From Chryseobacterium ginsenosidimutans (GTDB lineage Bacteria; Bacteroidota; Bacteroidia; Flavobacteriales; Weeksellaceae): a stretch of DNA of 64,000 nt. Made by a program: the position numbers and the translations under genes. Of the stretch, positions 28,140 to 37,900 are shown piece after piece. The notes below the pieces were generated by a model, which did no database searches, had not been told where the DNA came from, and was given only the letters and a program-made list of their open reading frames with translations. Numbering within the stretch: the first letter of the stretch is position 1; each line of letters starts with the position of its first letter. Where the stretch lies: positions 744,001-808,000 of the forward strand of contig NZ_JANUCO010000001.1 in assembly GCF_024807225.1 (NCBI RefSeq), in the 5' to 3' direction.

Positions 28140-30089
28140 ATGATAAAGAGGTTTTTTATTCTATCCAGTTTATGTATGGTTTTGGGTGTTTCTGCCCAGA
28201 AATCGCACACCGTTATGAAGGGCGATACTCCTTATAATATTGCAAAAAAATACGGAATAACTGTAGATGAATTGCTGAAACTGAATCCCAAAGTGAAAGA
28301 CGGAAAGTTGGCGCTTGGAGATATTTTGACAGTTAAAAATGATAAAACTGCTGCTTCAGCACCAAAAGCTGTTGCTACACCAAAGCCGATAAATAATTCT
28401 CAGGTTGGGAAGATCGTTCTTCAGCCCAAACAAACGATTTACGGCATCACAAAACAATACAGAATTTCGGAAACTGATCTTAGAAAACTGAATCCTGAGC
28501 TGGATTCTAACATGAAGATCGGGGACGAAATTGCCTTACCTCTTGAAAGTATTAAAAAGTATGGAGGAAACCAGCCACAAACGGTAGCTGTAAATACTCC
28601 TGCAGCAACAAAACCTGTTGAAACTAAAGTGGAAACATCGGTTGCTGCACCTTCAGAAGGTGAATATGTTGTTCAGCCAAAAGATAATTATTATAGAATT
28701 TCAAGACAATTCAATATTAGCAAGGATGAGCTTTTTGCTTTAAATCCTGGATTGGAAGAAAAAGGATTGAAGGTTGGTGAATCGATTAAAATCAAGAAAT
28801 CCGGGAAAGCAAATTCAGGAGCTGATGTTTTTGAAGAAAAAACAAACCCGAAAACCAAAGTAGATTCCGGAAACGAAAAATCTTCATCCAATACCAATAC
28901 AATTGCCAATGATGAATATGTAACATACACCGTTCAGCAAGGCGACACGGTTTTCTCTATCGTAAATAAATTCGGAGTTTCAATTGATGAATTAATTGCT
29001 TTGAATCCCGATTTATCTCACGGATTAAAGGCAGGAATGGTTTTAAGAATCAAAAAACTTGATCCTGCATACGTGAAGAAAAACGGTGATGCATTGAGCG
29101 TTGTTTTAATGTTGCCTTTCGGATACAGTACCAATGAAACTCAATACAGAACAATGGCGATCGATTTCCTGACAGGTGCAAAACTTGCTATTGAAAGAAA
29201 TGCCAGAAACGGACAAAAATTAGATATTAAAATAGTGGATTCAGGAAATGAAGCATCTTTCCGAAATTCATTAACACAAATAAATCCTGATAATACAGAT
29301 TTGATTATCGGGCCATTCTTCAAGTCGAATGTTGTTGACATTTTAGACTTTACTAAAAATCAGAAAATCCCGGTTGTAGCCCCTTTTGCCAATTCTCCGG
29401 AATTGTACAATTACAGCAACCTGATTATTGTTGAAACCAGCGATAGTACGTATGCTGATAAAATTGTAGAGGAAGTAAAAGCTGCTTTTTCAGATCAGAA
29501 AATTTATGTCGTTGCAGATGCGAAAAAAGAAAATGCAAATTACATCAAGGCAGGTCTTGAAAAAACATTGAAAAGCCCGAATGTGGTGATTGTAAATTCT
29601 CCGGCAGATATTCAGCTTGATCAGAATATGATGACAGGACAATCGGCTCCGGTTATTGCCATTTTGGCGAGCGACAACGATGCAGTGGGGGAAGCTTTTG
29701 CCAATAAAGTAATTGCTTTGTCTAAAGAAGTACAGGGAGTGAAAGCTTTCAGTATGCATTATGTTCCTGTTTTTGAGAAAAAAGTGGACGAGCTTAGTCA
29801 GGCAAATTTAGTTTATCTGATGGACAGAAAGATCAATACTGATGGAAGCTTTGAGAAAGAAATTCTTGCTGCTTATAAAGGGAAATACTGTAAAACTCCT
29901 CCAAAATTTGCGATCGTAGGTTTTGATGTCGTAAACGATATGTTGACGAGAGAAAATAAAAAAGGAGAGATTTTCAAGCAAATTAACAAAGTGCAGACTC
30001 AGTTGGCTACCAAATTTGAGTTTGTGAAATCTAAAGCAAACGGTGCTTATGTAAATACAGGATATCGTGTTATTAGATTAGTTCCCTAA
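28140..30089 (+). CDS. Secreted protein with four LysM domains fused to a periplasmic-binding-protein-like domain
   Basis: 649 residues. After a signal peptide (to about residue 20, ...GVSAQ) come four LysM modules at about 21-68, 88-133, 172-218 and 259-305, each with the GDT/DNYYRI...LxxLNP pattern and joined by Thr/Ala/Pro-rich linkers. From about residue 318 the protein has a type I periplasmic-binding fold (VVLMLPFGYSTNE, DLIIGPFFKSNVVDIL, IPVVAPFANSPE) like amino-acid binding proteins or LpoA. LysM binds peptidoglycan, so it may be a wall-anchored sensor or regulator of wall synthesis. No partner transporter is adjacent. Domain calls are firm; function is unknown. Confidence 0.8.
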   Translation: MIKRFFILSSLCMVLGVSAQKSHTVMKGDTPYNIAKKYGITVDELLKLNPKVKDGKLALGDILTVKNDKTAASAPKAVATPKPINNSQVGKIVLQPKQTIYGITKQYRISETDLRKLNPELDSNMKIGDEIALPLESIKKYGGNQPQTVAVNTPAATKPVETKVETSVAAPSEGEYVVQPKDNYYRISRQFNISKDELFALNPGLEEKGLKVGESIKIKKSGKANSGADVFEEKTNPKTKVDSGNEKSSSNTNTIANDEYVTYTVQQGDTVFSIVNKFGVSIDELIALNPDLSHGLKAGMVLRIKKLDPAYVKKNGDALSVVLMLPFGYSTNETQYRTMAIDFLTGAKLAIERNARNGQKLDIKIVDSGNEASFRNSLTQINPDNTDLIIGPFFKSNVVDILDFTKNQKIPVVAPFANSPELYNYSNLIIVETSDSTYADKIVEEVKAAFSDQKIYVVADAKKENANYIKAGLEKTLKSPNVVIVNSPADIQLDQNMMTGQSAPVIAILASDNDAVGEAFANKVIALSKEVQGVKAFSMHYVPVFEKKVDELSQANLVYLMDRKINTDGSFEKEILAAYKGKYCKTPPKFAIVGFDVVNDMLTRENKKGEIFKQINKVQTQLATKFEFVKSKANGAYVNTGYRVIRLVP

Positions 30090-30131
30090 ATGATTTAAAT
30101 CGCTTTTAAAGAATATTGTTAACATTATATT

Positions 30132-30139
30132 TATATTTG
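30132..30139 (+). promoter_or_regulatory. Putative -7 element for fabD
   Basis: TATATTTG matches TAnnTTTG, 20 bases before the fabD ATG. No well-placed -33 element is visible. Confidence 0.45.
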
Positions 30140-30159
30140 CATAATATTTAAATTAATAC

Positions 30160-31035
30160 ATGAAAGCACTTGTATTTCCAGGGCAGGGTTCTCAGTTCGT
30201 AGGAATGGGAAAAGAATTGTACGATTCTAGAAAAGACATTAAAGACTTGATGGAATCTGCCAACGAAATTTTAGGGTTCGATATCCTTTCGATTATGTTT
30301 AACGGAGCGGATGAAGATCTTAAAAAAACAGAGGTTACTCAACCTTCAATTTTTATACATTCGGTTGCTGCACTGAAAGCTGTAAACGGTCTTGGAGCCG
30401 AAATGGTTGCAGGGCATTCTTTGGGAGAATTTTCAGCATTGGTTGCCAACGGAGTTTTATCTTTTGACGACGGTCTGAAATTGGTTTCTGAAAGAGCAAA
30501 AGCAATGCAGGCAGCTTGTGATGCAAATCCGAGTTCTATGGCTGCAATTTTAGGATTGGATGATGCTAAAGTAGAAGAAATCTGCGCGCAAATCAGCGGA
30601 ATTGTAGTTCCTGCAAATTACAACTGTCCCGGACAATTGGTAATTTCAGGTGAAACAGCAGCTGTAGAAGAAGCTTGTGCAAAACTGAAAGAAGCAGGAG
30701 CAAAAAGAGCTTTGTTATTGCCTGTAAACGGCGCTTTCCATTCTCCATTGATGCAACCTGCACAAGAGAGATTGGCAGCAGCGATTGAGCAGACAAAATT
30801 CAGAAATGCTACGATTCCTGTTTATCAGAATATCACAACGACAGCAGTTACAGATCCTAATGAGATCAAACAAAATCTTATTGCACAATTGACAGGTCCT
30901 GTAAAATGGACACAATCTGTACAGAATATGATTAAAGACGGGGCAAACAATTTCATTGAAGTTGGTCCCGGAAAAACGTTGCAAGGATTAATCAAGAAAA
31001 TTGATTCTTCTGTAGACGTTGCATCTGCAATTTAA
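30160..31035 (+). CDS. fabD: Malonyl-CoA:ACP transacylase
   Basis: 291 residues. The N-terminal FPGQGSQFVGMG, the nucleophile motif GHSLGE (Ser87) and the catalytic-histidine segment GAFHSPLM about residue 200 are complete, and the C-terminal FIEVGPGKTLQGLIKKI is conserved. It loads malonate onto acyl-carrier protein for fatty acid synthesis. It lies 15 bases before the GHMP-kinase gene, so the two are probably co-transcribed. Nothing unusual. Confidence 0.95.
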   Translation: MKALVFPGQGSQFVGMGKELYDSRKDIKDLMESANEILGFDILSIMFNGADEDLKKTEVTQPSIFIHSVAALKAVNGLGAEMVAGHSLGEFSALVANGVLSFDDGLKLVSERAKAMQAACDANPSSMAAILGLDDAKVEEICAQISGIVVPANYNCPGQLVISGETAAVEEACAKLKEAGAKRALLLPVNGAFHSPLMQPAQERLAAAIEQTKFRNATIPVYQNITTTAVTDPNEIKQNLIAQLTGPVKWTQSVQNMIKDGANNFIEVGPGKTLQGLIKKIDSSVDVASAI

Positions 31036-31050
31036 TTAAACTAAAAAATT

Positions 31051-31956
31051 ATGGGCGAAATATTTTCACCGGGAAAGCTGATGCTTACTTCAGAATATTT
31101 CGCGATAGACGGAGCTCTTGTCCTTGCTGTACCCACAAAGCTTGGACAAGAGTTTTTTTTTGAAGAAAAAGATGATGAAAAATCCCTTATTTTCTGGGAA
31201 GCTTATCATCAAAACAAATTATGGTTGAAAGCGGTCATCGATTACAAAAACTGGCAGATCGTAGAAACCAATATTCCTTCAAGTGCTGAATTTATTTTAA
31301 AGACTTTAAAAAACGTTCAGTTACTTTCTACAACTAAATTCAAAGACAATTTTACTTATAATTTAAAAACCAACCTTCAGTTTCCTGCAGACTATGGTTT
31401 AGGCAGCAGTTCTACTTTAATGAACAATCTTGCGGAATGGGCAGAGATCGATCCTTTTTATTTAAATACGATAAGTTTGGGCGGAAGCGGATATGATATT
31501 GCGGTGGCAAAAGAGAAATCTGCCGTTTTGTATCAAGGCGTTCCTGAAATTAAATATGAAAAGGTAGATTTTAATCCTTCTTTTAAGAATGAACTTATTT
31601 TTATTCACTTAAATCAGAAGCAAGATAGTCGTGAAGGAATCAACTTTTACAAGTCAAAAAAGAAGTCCCAAAAACTGGTTGACGAATTTTCGAATCTTAC
31701 AAGAAATATTTTAGTATGTAATGAATTGGAAAATTTTTCTCAGCTAATGTTAATTCATGAGCAAAAAATATCGGATTTCCTTGAAATTCCCACAGTTAGG
31801 ACTAAGTTTTTCGCCGATTGCCCTGTTTTCGTGAAAAGTTTGGGCGCTTGGGGTGGAGATTTTGTCATGAGCTCAAAATTTGATGGGTTTAAGGACTATT
31901 TTTGGGGAAAAGATTTTAACACTATTTTTGAATGGTCGGATTTAATTGGTTTGTAA
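31051..31956 (+). CDS. GHMP kinase, GYDIA family
   Basis: 301 residues. It begins GEIFSPGKLMLTSEYFAIDGALVLA as in mevalonate-type kinases (key part: SPGKLMLTSEY), with the ATP-binding DYGLGSSSTLMNNL and a GGSGYDIAVAKEKSAVLY motif after which the Bacteroidota group is named. GHMP kinases phosphorylate small metabolites such as mevalonate, phosphomevalonate or homoserine. In Bacteroidota this group is often thought to serve the mevalonate route, but the substrate has not been shown by anything here. It follows fabD closely; a 128-base gap with no clear feature separates it from pckA. Confidence 0.85.
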   Translation: MGEIFSPGKLMLTSEYFAIDGALVLAVPTKLGQEFFFEEKDDEKSLIFWEAYHQNKLWLKAVIDYKNWQIVETNIPSSAEFILKTLKNVQLLSTTKFKDNFTYNLKTNLQFPADYGLGSSSTLMNNLAEWAEIDPFYLNTISLGGSGYDIAVAKEKSAVLYQGVPEIKYEKVDFNPSFKNELIFIHLNQKQDSREGINFYKSKKKSQKLVDEFSNLTRNILVCNELENFSQLMLIHEQKISDFLEIPTVRTKFFADCPVFVKSLGAWGGDFVMSSKFDGFKDYFWGKDFNTIFEWSDLIGL

Positions 31957-32084
31957 TCAGTAGATTATAAAGTTGATTTTTTATTTGCCATTTTGACTTA
32001 TATCATTATATTTAAACCACTTTTAACAATTAATTAATATTAATCTTGTTGGGTCTCAAAAAAGAAATAGAAAATATAAGTAAA

Positions 32085-33705
32085 ATGAAACACGCTAAAA
32101 TCATCCAGGATTTAGAAAAATTAGGGATTAAAGGAAATTATGAAGTCGTTTATAATCCTTCTTATGAAGAATTGTATCAGGCTGAAGTTTCTCCTGAAAA
32201 TCAGGGCTTTGAAGAAGCTGAGCTTACGGAATCTGGTGCAGTATCAGTAAAAACAGGGATTTTCACAGGTCGTTCACCTAAAGACAGATATATTGTTCAG
32301 GATGATGTTACAAAAGACACAATTTTCTGGGATGGTAAAGTAAACTTGCCTACAACTTCAGAAATTTTTCAGTCTTGTAAAGAATTAGTGCTGAACCAGC
32401 TTTCTACGTCTAAGAAAATGTATGTTGTTGATGCTTTTTGCGGAACAAATGCAGATACAAGATTAAAAGTAAGGTTCATCGTTGAAGTAGCGTGGCAGGC
32501 GCATTTCGTTACTAATATGTTTATCCGTCCTTCTCACTACGAGCTGGAAAACTTCGGAGAGCCGGATTTCACGGTAATCAATGGTTCTAAAACGACAAAC
32601 CCGAACTGGGAAGCTCAAGGATTGAATTCTGAAAACTTCGTGATGTTCAACCTTACAGAAAAACTTCAGATCATCGGAGGAAACTTGGTACGGTGGAGAA
32701 ATGAAAAAAGGGATGTTTGCGATGATGAACTATTACCTTCCATTAAAAGGGATGGCTTCAATGCACTGTTCTGCAAACGTAGGTGAAGAAGGAGATGTTG
32801 CTCTTTTCTTCGGACTTTCAGGTACAGGAAAAACGACTTTGTCAGCTGATCCGAAAAGATATTTAATCGGTGATGATGAGCATGGTTGGGATAATAATGG
32901 TGTATTCAATTATGAAGGTGGTTGTTATGCAAAAGTAATCGACCTTTCTGAAGAAAAAGAACCGGATATTTTCAGAGCAATCAAAAGAGATGCACTGCTG
33001 GAAAACGTAGTTGTAAACAACGGAATTTCTGATTATACAGACGGATCAATCACAGAAAACACGAGAGTTTCTTATCCGATTTATCATATCAATAAAATTG
33101 TTTTGCCTTCAAAAGCGGGACACGCAAGCAAGATTGTTTATCTTTCTGCAGATGCATTCGGAGTATTGCCTCCGGTTTCTGTATTGGATGAAAATCAGGC
33201 ACAATACCACTTCCTTTGCGGCTATACTTCAAAATTAGCAGGAACTGAAAGAGGAATCACTGAACCGGAACCATCTTTCTCTCCGGCATTTGGTGAAGCA
33301 TTCTTAACATTACACCCGACAATGTACTCTAAAACATTGATCGGAAAAATGAAAGAACACGGTGCTAAAGCTTACTTGGTAAACACAGGTTGGAACGGTA
33401 CAGGAAAGAGAATTTCTCTAAAAGATACAAGAGCAATTATCGACGCAATCATTGACGGTTCTATCGAAGATGCTCCAAAAACAAGAATCCCGATCATGAA
33501 TCTGGAAGTTCCTACAGAATTACCAAATGTTTCTGAAGGAATTTTAGATCCAAGAGATACGTACAACGATGTTGCTGAGTGGGAAGAAAAAGCAAGAGAT
33601 CTTGCTGCAAAATACATCAAAAATTTTGATCAGTATTGCAATACGGAAGAAGGGAAAAAGCTTATCGCTTCCGGACCTCAATTACAACAACAAACAACAA
33701 ATTAA
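32085..33705 (+). CDS. pckA: ATP-dependent phosphoenolpyruvate carboxykinase (frameshifted)
   Basis: About 539 residues after removing one base, starting MKHAKIIQDLEKLGI. It shows FTGRSPKDRYIV (substrate Arg), the MKKGMFAMMNYYLPLKGMASMHCSAN region, GLSGTGKTTLS (P-loop), LIGDDEHGW and the NTGWNGTGKR segment. It converts oxaloacetate to phosphoenolpyruvate in gluconeogenesis. The frame breaks at LQIIGG; deleting one base from the GAAAC at 32680-32684 gives IIGGTWYGGEMKKGMF, the invariant family sequence, so the gene is otherwise intact. The upstream TTG in frame at 32046 is a less likely start. Confidence 0.93.
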
Positions 33706-33712
33706 AAAATAG

Positions 33713-33740
33713 AAATCCTCATCAAAGCGATGAGGATTTT
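33713..33740 (+). terminator. Rho-independent terminator after pckA
   Basis: AAATCCTCATC and GATGAGGATTT form an 11-bp stem around AAAGC, followed by TTTTTATTTTT. It lies eight bases after the pckA stop. Confidence 0.93.
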
Positions 33741-33792
33741 TTTATTTTTAAAGCTAATTTGTAAAATTTCACAGTTCAAAAATACATACAAA

Positions 33793-33820
33793 CATCTGTG
33801 TAAATCCGTGGGAAATAAAA
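33793..33820 (+). repeat. Partial copy of the intergenic repeat seen at 43145
   Basis: CATCTGTGTAAATCCGTGGG followed by AAATAAAA matches the right arm of the inverted repeat at 43145-43173 except for a missing internal stretch of about nine bases. It lies between pckA and aroQ. Confidence 0.7.
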
Positions 33821-33822
33821 AA

Positions 33823-34233
33823 TTAAGATTTCAAACTCAAAATAGCCAATCGATATCCCTCCATTCCAAAACCGGACAAAACCGCATCAGTATTGGCTGC
33901 CGTTACAGATTTCTGACGAAATTCTTCTCTTTTATAAATATTACTGATGTGAACTTCCACTTTTGGTTTATTAATATTCTTTAAGCAATCTGCAATAGCG
34001 TAAGAATAATGCGTAAAAGCTCCGGGATTAATTACCAGCGCATCAAAATCATCTTTTTGAATATAATTAATAATTTCTCCTTCAATATTCGATTGGTAAT
34101 AATCTAATTCAAATGAAGGAAATTCGGATCTTAAAGCATCCAGATAATCTTCCATAGAAACTGTTCCGTAAACTTCCGGCTCTCTTGTCCCCAAAAGATT
34201 TAAATTAGGACCATTGATAATTAAAACTTTCAT
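33823..34233 (-). CDS. aroQ: Type II 3-dehydroquinate dehydratase
   Basis: 136 residues. It opens VLIINGPNLNLLGTREPEVYG, containing the catalytic Arg and Tyr (EVYG), followed by QSNIEGEIINYI, VINPGAFTHYSYAI, and VEVHISNIYKREEFR with the catalytic His. It dehydrates 3-dehydroquinate to 3-dehydroshikimate in aromatic amino-acid synthesis. It is a single gene on the minus strand between pckA and the metal island; its downstream end is eight bases or so from the partial repeat. Confidence 0.95.
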   Translation of the reverse strand: MKVLIINGPNLNLLGTREPEVYGTVSMEDYLDALRSEFPSFELDYYQSNIEGEIINYIQKDDFDALVINPGAFTHYSYAIADCLKNINKPKVEVHISNIYKREEFRQKSVTAANTDAVLSGFGMEGYRLAILSLKS

Positions 34234-34332
34234 AGTATAAAATTAAAAAGTTTTTTTAATTAAAACTTAAGAATAATTTGAAATAACTAATTTTTGTATC
34301 TGAGCTTTTTAGTCGATTAAATTTTAAATCTC

Positions 34333-34340
34333 TACCTTTG
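34333..34340 (+). promoter_or_regulatory. Putative -7 element for the small Cys protein gene
   Basis: TACCTTTG matches TAnnTTTG; the ATG of the next gene lies five bases downstream, which would make the transcript nearly leaderless, so either the start or the element is uncertain. Confidence 0.35.
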
Positions 34341-34345
34341 TCAAT

Positions 34346-34669
34346 ATGAACCTTTTAAGATTTCTACTTGCATTTTATTTCATGGTACTTTCGTTGATGC
34401 CATGTGAAGACGTGCAGAAAAAATCAGGTTCTAATTTTTCACAACAATCTTTTACGATCGGAGAATCTCATTCAAAAGATAAAGGAGATATTTGTTCTCC
34501 TCTGTGTATTTGTAACTGCTGTCAAATGACGGTCGCAACCTTTAAAATGGATGCTTTGTTGGAAATTCCACATCAGGTTCAGTTTTATTTTTCAAAGAAA
34601 ATTCTTTTCCAGAAGAATAATTTCGCATACCAGGTTTACGATTATATTTGGCAACCGCCTAAGATTTAA
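34346..34669 (+). CDS. Small secreted Cys-rich protein, DUF6660-like
   Basis: 107 residues. A hydrophobic N-terminus (MNLLRFLLAFYFMVLSLMPC) may be a signal peptide or lipoprotein signal. The middle holds a cysteine cluster, CSPLCICNCCQMTVATFKM, and the end is aromatic (YDYIWQPPKI). Similar short proteins annotated DUF6660 accompany CzcA/CusA efflux genes in Flavobacteriia, and here it directly precedes one. The Cys cluster suggests metal binding in the periplasm, but no structure or function is known to me. A 251-base gap with a Fur-type operator separates it from the efflux pump. Confidence 0.6.
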   Translation: MNLLRFLLAFYFMVLSLMPCEDVQKKSGSNFSQQSFTIGESHSKDKGDICSPLCICNCCQMTVATFKMDALLEIPHQVQFYFSKKILFQKNNFAYQVYDYIWQPPKI

Positions 34670-34698
34670 TTTTCATCAATTTTTTAATACTTGAAACT

Positions 34699-34735
34699 TT
34701 GCAATAGTGTTGCAGGGGTTTTCACGATATTTTTG
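34699..34735 (+). promoter_or_regulatory. Putative Fur-family operator and -7 element before cusA
   Basis: The 16-base near-palindrome TTGCAATAGTGTTGCA (34699-34714) is followed after 13 bases by TATTTTTG (34728-34735), a TAnnTTTG match. The same palindrome with the same spacing occurs before the P-type ATPase (40959). It would overlap the -33 region, as expected for repression. Regulator identity is inferred from the fur gene in this operon. Confidence 0.6.
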
Positions 34736-34780
34736 CATCTCATTTTGAATGAAATGTAAAGCCTATTAATTAAAATAATG

Positions 34781-34901
34781 GATTGCCTGTCTTTGAATCT
34801 TCATTAAGTATAACGCCATTGCGAACTTAAGAAGATTTAGTTTATCAAAAAATAGTTGCGCATTTTACACTGAAAAATTCAGCATAATACAACAGGCAAT
34901 C
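34781..34901. repeat. Intergenic element with 10-base inverted ends
   Basis: GATTGCCTGT (34781-34790) and ACAGGCAATC (34892-34901) are perfect inverted ends. Inside, GAATCTTCATTAAG and CTTAAGAAGATT form a second inverted pair around AACGCCATTGCGAAC, which resembles AACGCCTTTGCGAAC at 43730. It lies in the cusA leader and could fold strongly in RNA. Confidence 0.55.
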
Positions 34902-34920
34902 ACAAATTAAATCTCAATTT

Positions 34921-37900
34921 GTGTTAGATAAAATCATAAAATTCAGCATCAAAAATAAGATTGTCATTGGTATAATGACCTTACTTTTGATTATTTGGGG
35001 CGTTTGGAGCGCTACCAGATTACCAATCGATGCTGTTCCTGATATTACAAATAATCAGGTTCAGATCATTACAGCCTGCCCGACATTAGCGGGACAGGAA
35101 GTCGAACAATTGGTCACATTTCCTATCGAACAAAGTATTGCCAATGTTCCCGATATCGAAGAAACGAGAAGTATTTCAAGATTCGGGTTGTCGGTGATTA
35201 CGGTTGTTTTTAAAGAAAATGTAGACGTATATTTTGCCCGTCAGTTAATTAATGAAAAATTAAAAGAAGCTGCCGAAGAAATACCAAAAGGAATCGGAAC
35301 TCCAGAATTAGCGCCTGTAAGTACAGGTCTAGGCGAAGTGTATCAATATATTCTTCACCCTAAGAAAGGAAGTGAAAATAAATATGATCCTAAAGAACTT
35401 CGTACAATGCAGGACTGGATCGTGCGACGACAGCTCAACGGAACTCCAGGAGTTGCGGAGGTTAACAGTTTTGGAGGTCAGCTAAAGCAATATGAAGTTG
35501 CCATCGATCCCAATCGTCTAAAGGCAATGGGAGTAAGTATTACGGATATTTTTACCGCTTTAGAAAAAAACAATCAAAATACGGGAGGAGCTTATATTGA
35601 TAAAAAACCGAATGCCTATTTCATCCGTGGAATCGGGGTTGTAACTTCTTTGGAAGACATAAAGAATATTGCTGTAAAAAATGAAACAGGAAGTGTCCCG
35701 ATTTTTGTAAAAGATGTCGCAGAAGTGGGTTTTGGAAGTGCAGTTCGTTACGGAGCAATGACTTACAACGGGAAAGTAGATGCCGTTGGTGGAGTTGTGA
35801 TGATGTTGAAAGGGGCAAATAGTAATGAAGTTGTTAATAATATCAAAGCAAAAATTCCTACAATTCAAAAGTCGCTTCCGGATGATATTGTCATAGAACC
35901 GTTTCTCGACAGAACAGATTTGGTAGATCGCGCAATGAAAACCGTAGAAAAAAACTTAATTGAAGGTGCTTTGATCGTCATTTTTGTTCTTGTTGTTTTT
36001 CTTGGAAATCTTCGCGCAGGATTAATTGTAGCTTCCGCAATTCCGCTTTCGTTATTATTTGCGTTGGGAATGATGAATGTTTTCGGAGTTAGCGCCAATT
36101 TAATGAGTCTCGGAGCAATCGATTTTGGGTTAATTGTCGACGGAGCTGTAATTATCGTGGAAGCCACGCTTCATCATTTAGGGTTGAGAAAATCTACCCA
36201 AATGCTCACTCAAACAGAAATGGATGAAGAGGTTTTTCTTTCTGCCTCAAAAATCAGAAGCAGTGCAGCTTTTGGAGAAATCATTATCCTTATCGTTTAC
36301 ATTCCGATTCTTACATTGGTCGGAGTTGAAGGTAAAATGTTTACCCCGATGGCAAAAACGGTTGGTTTCGCCATTTTGGGAGCATTAATTTTATCCTTGA
36401 CTTACATTCCGATGATGAGCGCATTATTTTTATCTAAGAAAATATCCCACAAAGAAACTTTTTCAGATAAAATGATGAATAAGCTTCAAAGTATTTATCA
36501 GCCATTATTACAGAAAGCGATTAAAATTAAATATATCATTGTTTCGGCGACAGTTGCTGTTTTTATCATTACAATTTTCATTTTTAAAAGCATGGGAGGA
36601 GAATTTATTCCTCAGTTGCAAGAAGGAGATTATGCATTTCACTGTATTTTACCACAAGGAAGTTCGTTAAGTCAGAGTATTGAAACATCGATGCAGGCTT
36701 CAAGAATTATTAAAAGTTTTGATGAAGTAAAAATGGTTGTCGGGAAAACTGGTTCAGCAGAAGTTTCCAACCGATCCGATGCCGCTTGAAGCTTCAGATT
36801 TAATTGTTGTGTTAAAACCTCAGAGCGAATGGAAAACCAAAAAATCTTACGAAGAACTCGCAGATGAAATTACAGAAAAATTAGAGGTGATTCCCGGAGT
36901 ATTTTTTGAAAAAAATCAACCGATTCAGATGCGTTTTAATGAATTAATGACGGGGATTCGCCAAGATGTTGCCGTTAAAATTTTTGGTGAAAATCTAGAT
37001 TCATTGTCAATTTACGCAGATAAAGTCGGGAAAATTATTCAGTCTGTTGATGGCGCTACTTCTCCACAAATCGAGCGTATAAGCGGACTTCCGCAGATTA
37101 ATGTGGAGTACGACAGAATACGAATGGCAAATTACGGTTTGAATATCGAAGATGTGAATAACGCTGTAAGTACCGCTTTTGCAGGAAAAAGTGCAGGTCA
37201 GGTTTTTGAAAACGAACGGCGTTTTGACTTGGTTGTGCGTCTCGACAGTATTCACAGAACGAATATTGATGATGTTAATAATTTAATGATTTCCACCAAT
37301 TCGGGGGCGCAGATTCCGCTTTCTCAGGTGGCGAATATCAGTTATAAATTAGGTCCTGCACAAATAAGCCGTGACGAAGGAAAACGCAGAATTGTTATCG
37401 GGTTTAATGTGAAAAACCGCGATGTACAAAGCGTTGTAAAAGATATTCAGATAAAATTGGAGAAGGTGAAATTACCATCTGGTTATTATTTTACGTATGG
37501 AGGTCAGTTTGAAAACTTACAGGCTGCAAGCAAGCGTTTGATGATTGCTGTTCCGGTTTCTTTATTGCTGATTTTCATGTTGTTATATTTTACTTTTCAT
37601 TCGTTTAAACAGGCAGGTTTAATTTTTAGCGCCATTCCGATGAGTGCCATCGGAGGTGTTTTTGCATTGCTTTTTCGGGATATGCCTTTCAGCATCAGTG
37701 CGGGAATCGGTTTTATTGCTCTTTTCGGAGTTGCCGTTCTGAACGGAATTGTCTTAATCGGAACTTTCAATCACCTGGAAAAAGAGGGTGAAAAAAATAT
37801 TTTTAAAAGAGTATTCGAAGGAACAAAAATAAGATTAAGACCGGTTTTAATGACAGCAACAGTGGCGTCTTTAGGATTTTTACCGATGGCAATTTCCACG

